A stretch of 64,000 nt of DNA, taken from Chroococcidiopsidaceae cyanobacterium CP_BM_ER_R8_30. GTDB taxonomy: Bacteria; Cyanobacteriota; Cyanobacteriia; Cyanobacteriales; Chroococcidiopsidaceae. The stretch covers positions 1 through 64,000 of the forward strand of contig JAFASY010000245.1 of assembly GCA_019244235.1 (NCBI GenBank), written 5' to 3'. The notes beneath the pieces are model-generated. The model saw only the letters and a program-made list of their open reading frames with translations. It had not been told where the DNA came from and ran no database searches. Of this stretch, positions 61,259 to 64,000 are shown one piece after another. Each line of letters begins with the position of its first letter. The stretch's first letter is position 1. A program made the position numbers and the translations under genes.

Positions 61259-62479
61259 ATGAGAATTGCTCTCACTAGACCCATGACCCAACAACCTGCA
61301 CGTATTTGTATCCTCGGTGGAGGCTTTGGTGGTCTCTACACGGCATTACGCCTGAGCCAGTTGCCGTGGAAAAAGTCAGAACGCCCAGAAATTGTTCTCG
61401 TCGATCAGAGCGATCGCTTTTTATTCTCACCACTACTGTACGAACTAGTGACTGGCGAACTGCAAACCTGGGAAATTGCCCCACCGTTTCAAGAAGTTTT
61501 TTCTGGTACCGGAGTCCGCTTTTGTCAAGGTACTGTAGCTGGAATTGAGATAGAAGAACGGCACGTACAATTGCAGGATGGCACGAGAATTCCTTATGAC
61601 CGACTCGTACTGGCTCTAGGGGGCGAAACGCCACTTGATATGGTGAGTGGGACAACGTCTTATACTTTCCCGTTTCGGACGCTTGCTGATGCCTATCGCT
61701 TGGAAGAACGGCTACGAGCTTTAGAAGAATCTGAGGCAGATAAGATCCGGGTGGCAATTGTTGGCGCTGGTTACAGTGGTGTTGAGTTAGCCTGCAAGTT
61801 GGCAGATCGGTTGGGGGAACGAGGTCGGCTCCGGTTGATTGAACTAAGTGACCAAATCTTACGGACCTCGCCAGAGCATAACCGGGTTGCAGCGACTAAA
61901 GCCTTAGAAGTCAAGGGTGTTTGGGTTGATTTAGAAACTCAGGTTGAGTCGGTTGAGCTAGATAAAATCTCACTCATGTACAAAGGGCAGGTAGATACCA
62001 TACCAGTCGATATGGCAATCTGGACTGTCGGAACGCGGGTAGTTCCAGTTATACGGACGCTCTCACTCAAGCAAAACCAACGCGGTCAACTGACGACAAC
62101 AGCAACCCTGCAAGTTGTAGATCGTCCAGAGATTTTTGCCCTAGGAGATTTAGCTGATTGTCGCGATGCTGAAGGTCAGCAAGTGCCATCAACGGCTCAA
62201 GCCGCTTTCCAACAAGCTGATTATGTAGGCTGGAATATTTGGGCATCTCTGACAGATCGACCGCTACTCCCATTTCGCTACCAAAATCTGGGCGAGATCA
62301 TGACACTGGGAACAAACAACGCCACCTTAACTGGTTTAGGTATCAAGCTAGATGGTCCTCTGGCATACGTCGTGCGTCGCCTTGCTTATCTGTATCGGAT
62401 GCCAAATTTAGAACATCAACTCAAGGTTGGTTTCAACTGGATAGCTCATCCCATCATAGAGGAACTATCTAAGATTTGA
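61259..62479 (+). CDS. Type 2 NADH dehydrogenase (NDH-2-like)
   Basis: A single-subunit FAD enzyme that passes electrons from NAD(P)H to quinone without pumping protons. The FAD motif is CILGGGFGGLYTALR (GxGxxG), the NAD motif VAIVGAGYSGVELA near residue 162, and the second FAD block IFALGDLADC near residue 290. The C-terminal amphipathic part (LAYVVRRLAYLYRMP) would bind the membrane. Start 61259 has AAGGAAG upstream; the ATG at 61283 is an alternative. The HAD gene start overlaps the stop. Confidence 0.9.
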   Translation: MRIALTRPMTQQPARICILGGGFGGLYTALRLSQLPWKKSERPEIVLVDQSDRFLFSPLLYELVTGELQTWEIAPPFQEVFSGTGVRFCQGTVAGIEIEERHVQLQDGTRIPYDRLVLALGGETPLDMVSGTTSYTFPFRTLADAYRLEERLRALEESEADKIRVAIVGAGYSGVELACKLADRLGERGRLRLIELSDQILRTSPEHNRVAATKALEVKGVWVDLETQVESVELDKISLMYKGQVDTIPVDMAIWTVGTRVVPVIRTLSLKQNQRGQLTTTATLQVVDRPEIFALGDLADCRDAEGQQVPSTAQAAFQQADYVGWNIWASLTDRPLLPFRYQNLGEIMTLGTNNATLTGLGIKLDGPLAYVVRRLAYLYRMPNLEHQLKVGFNWIAHPIIEELSKI

Positions 62480-63132
62480 TGCCGCGACTCAAAGTGATTT
62501 TTTTAGATGCTGTTGGCACGCTGTTTGGGGTGAAAGGCAGTGTTGGAGAGGTTTATAGTGAGCTAGCTCAGAGGTTTGGCGTCAAGGCCTCGGCTGACCT
62601 TCTGAATCAAGCATTTGTACAAAGTTTCAAAGCAGCTCCACCTCCAGTATTTCCAGGAACTAAACCGCAAGAGATTCCAGAGCGCGAATTTGCTTGGTGG
62701 CAGGACATAGCGCTACACACGTTTCAGCAAGTAGGTGTCCTCGACCAGTTTGCAGACTTTTCTGCTTTTTTTGCCGAACTATATACACACTTTGGTACTG
62801 CCAAACCCTGGTTTATCTATCCTGATGTCCGTCCAGCCCTAGAAAAATGGCGGCGATTAGGGATTGAGCTAGGGGTGCTGTCAAATTTCGACTCTCGTCT
62901 CTACTCAGTTTTACAAGCTCTAGAGTTAACAGAGTTTTTTACCTCCGTTACCATTTCAACTGAGGTAGGTGCAGCTAAACCAGACCCGCGAATTTTTGCT
63001 GCTGGACTGCAAAAACATAATTGCTTAGCTGAGGCAGCTTGGCACGTTGGCGATAGCTGGAAAGAGGACTATCAAGGAGCCAAAGCCGCTGGTCTCTTCG
63101 CTGTTTGGCTTAAGCGAGACGAGAAAACCTAA
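62479..63132 (+). CDS. HAD superfamily hydrolase (subclass IA)
   Basis: Motif I is VIFLDAVGTLFG (nucleophile Asp; the second catalytic Asp is replaced by Val in DAVGT, as in HDHD3-type HADs), motif II VLSNFDSR, motif III Lys in GAAKPDPRIF, and motif IV HVGDSWKEDYQGAKA. A helical cap lies in between, so it is an HAD-IA phosphatase-like protein. The missing second Asp may reduce phosphatase activity. The ATG at 62479 overlaps the NADH dehydrogenase stop in TGATG, so translation is probably coupled. Confidence 0.85.
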   Translation: MPRLKVIFLDAVGTLFGVKGSVGEVYSELAQRFGVKASADLLNQAFVQSFKAAPPPVFPGTKPQEIPEREFAWWQDIALHTFQQVGVLDQFADFSAFFAELYTHFGTAKPWFIYPDVRPALEKWRRLGIELGVLSNFDSRLYSVLQALELTEFFTSVTISTEVGAAKPDPRIFAAGLQKHNCLAEAAWHVGDSWKEDYQGAKAAGLFAVWLKRDEKT

Positions 63133-63529
63133 GCAATAAAAGAGATGTAATCTTCTTTGCGAGTTATTACGCAAACAGTAATAGCTCATAGTATTATTCA
63201 TTTTTAGTGTTCTAGAAGAGCTTTTAATATAGTCAAATAGCTCTTTAAATTCTTTACCAATCATCAAATTGATCTACCTCAGTTGTTCCGTATGCACTCT
63301 GTTTATCAGTCGTTTGGAATTGCGCTATTTGGGATAGCGTTGAATGCCAATCTAGCTGGCTATACTACTGCTGCTGTTCTTAACCGATTTGCTAGCCACT
63401 CACGGGTTTCTCGTACTCAAGTTAGTTCGGTTCGATTTCATCTCCTGCCAATCAACATTCTTCAAAGAGATTTTATATTTCACTGCATTACTCAAGATAA
63501 CTTTACTCTCCTTGTAGGGACATTAGCTT
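63133..63529. other. Intergenic stretch between HAD and GFA genes
   Basis: A 140-codon plus-strand frame begins at 63283 but its second half lies on the antisense of the GFA gene and it shows no recognisable motif. TTGTAGG/CCTACAA at about 63512-63541 may serve as a terminator for the GFA gene. Confidence 0.4.
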
Positions 63530-63997
63530 TTAGCCTACAATGGTCTTCCACTGTTCAAATAGCTGCGAAAAGTTATCAGGTTGACCCTCGTAGTTCAGCA
63601 GATGGTCAGATATCTGAACCCATTGCTGAGCGCTCCGAGTCCATAAGTTGCCAACAGGCTGCAACCAACTCGTCTCATCAAGAGTTCCAGGTTTCACATT
63701 TGTGATTTTTAAGTTGCGTGTCGGATTATGAAACAATCTTGTACCGCAATCTCCACAAAATAGGCAAACAACTTCACGACCACTCTCAGATTGCCGAGTC
63801 CATTCTTTTGGTTGCCCTTGGACTACTACAACTGCTTCACGAGGAACTGGCATAGACATGCCAAAAGCACTCGAAGATTGCTTTTGACACTCAGAGCAGT
63901 GACAAACATAGAGCGTTAAAGGTTCAGCTCGGATTTCGTATCGAATATGCCCACACTGACATCCTCCCGTATACAGTGCGCCCATTGATAACCTCAT
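63530..63997 (-). CDS. GFA family zinc protein
   Basis: Family marks of the glutathione-dependent formaldehyde-activating (GFA) fold are GGCQCGHIRYE, CHCSECQKQSSSAFG and FCGDCGTRL, which bind two zinc ions. Most bacterial GFA proteins do not show confirmed formaldehyde chemistry, so the substrate is open. The start is ATG 63997, three bases from the window end, or ATG 63985; both give a complete domain of about 150 residues. It reads towards the HAD gene with a gap of about 400 bases. Confidence 0.9.
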   Translation of the reverse strand: MRLSMGALYTGGCQCGHIRYEIRAEPLTLYVCHCSECQKQSSSAFGMSMPVPREAVVVVQGQPKEWTRQSESGREVVCLFCGDCGTRLFHNPTRNLKITNVKPGTLDETSWLQPVGNLWTRSAQQWVQISDHLLNYEGQPDNFSQLFEQWKTIVG

Positions 63998-64000
63998 GTA

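Noticed and set aside
63283-63705. 140-codon plus-strand frame as a gene
   Set aside because: Its second half is antisense to the well-supported GFA gene, it has no recognised motif and the first half has weak coding character.
1-64000. CRISPR array or intact transposon
   Set aside because: No regularly spaced repeats and no transposase frame with terminal inverted repeats were seen.

Overview
The window is chromosomal DNA of a cyanobacterium. Supporting signs are many copies of the HIP1 octamer GCGATCGC, G-rich heptamer short tandem repeats, and cyanobacterial families (DUF1995, DUF4335, a CyaC-type hybrid adenylate cyclase, NADP-dependent GapN-like dehydrogenase, Uma2 proteins, a PEP-CTERM protein). 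Genus cannot be fixed from sequence alone. No CRISPR array, rRNA operon, prophage or intact insertion sequence was found.

Layout. 1-2967: fatty-acid/phospholipid genes plsX (cut by the window start), fabH, fabD, then tRNA-Gly(UCC). 3177-6749: a 1190-residue hybrid kinase/class III adenylate cyclase. 6955-7572: an acetyltransferase. 8296-14028: a signalling island with a roadblock protein, a DUF4388 (PATAN) protein and a Ras-like GTPase in one tight operon, a receiver protein without DNA-binding domain, a tail-anchored coiled-coil protein and a soluble chemoreceptor-like protein. 14187-16360: a three-gene operon with four tandem YbjQ-type units. 16530-19016: a 39-residue small protein, a HAD phosphatase and a PIN toxin/antitoxin pair. 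19291-22841: tRNA-Leu(CAA) overlapping an M48 peptidase gene, murA, tRNA-Leu(CAG) and a SpoU methyltransferase.

23729-30812 looks like one long minus-strand operon: RND adaptor, RND pump, a receiver/thioredoxin-reductase fusion lacking the usual cysteine pairs, a UBP-type zinc finger, and a decayed MFS exporter. 31487-34131: SLH-like mini protein, ferritin-like protein, lipB and the hibernation factor hpf (lrtA). 34303-38954: deoC, recO, an MFS transporter and a glycosyltransferase. 38956-42684: gpmI, secG, a metzincin-type protease and a DUF4335 protein, followed by an ABC-F ATPase gene.

44724-55230 is the most accessory-like part: Uma2, a P-loop kinase, a trypsin-like protease, GNAT, an Rpn-family nuclease flanked by ~85-bp direct repeats, an aspartic protease, a GapN-type dehydrogenase, a beta-lactamase-fold membrane protein, a PEP-CTERM protein with 42-bp repeats, and a frameshifted sunset-domain gene followed by a strong terminator. 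55327-63997 holds Uma2, cysteine desulfurase, DUF1995, a large zinc metalloprotease, a type 2 NADH dehydrogenase, a HAD hydrolase and a GFA-family protein.

The best candidates for an under-described system are the roadblock/DUF4388/GTPase operon with its signalling neighbours (it resembles actinobacterial conservons with DUF4388 in place of DUF742), the YbjQ operon, and the efflux operon carrying a cysteine-less REC-TrxR fusion. All functions are inferred from motifs read by eye; no database search was run.
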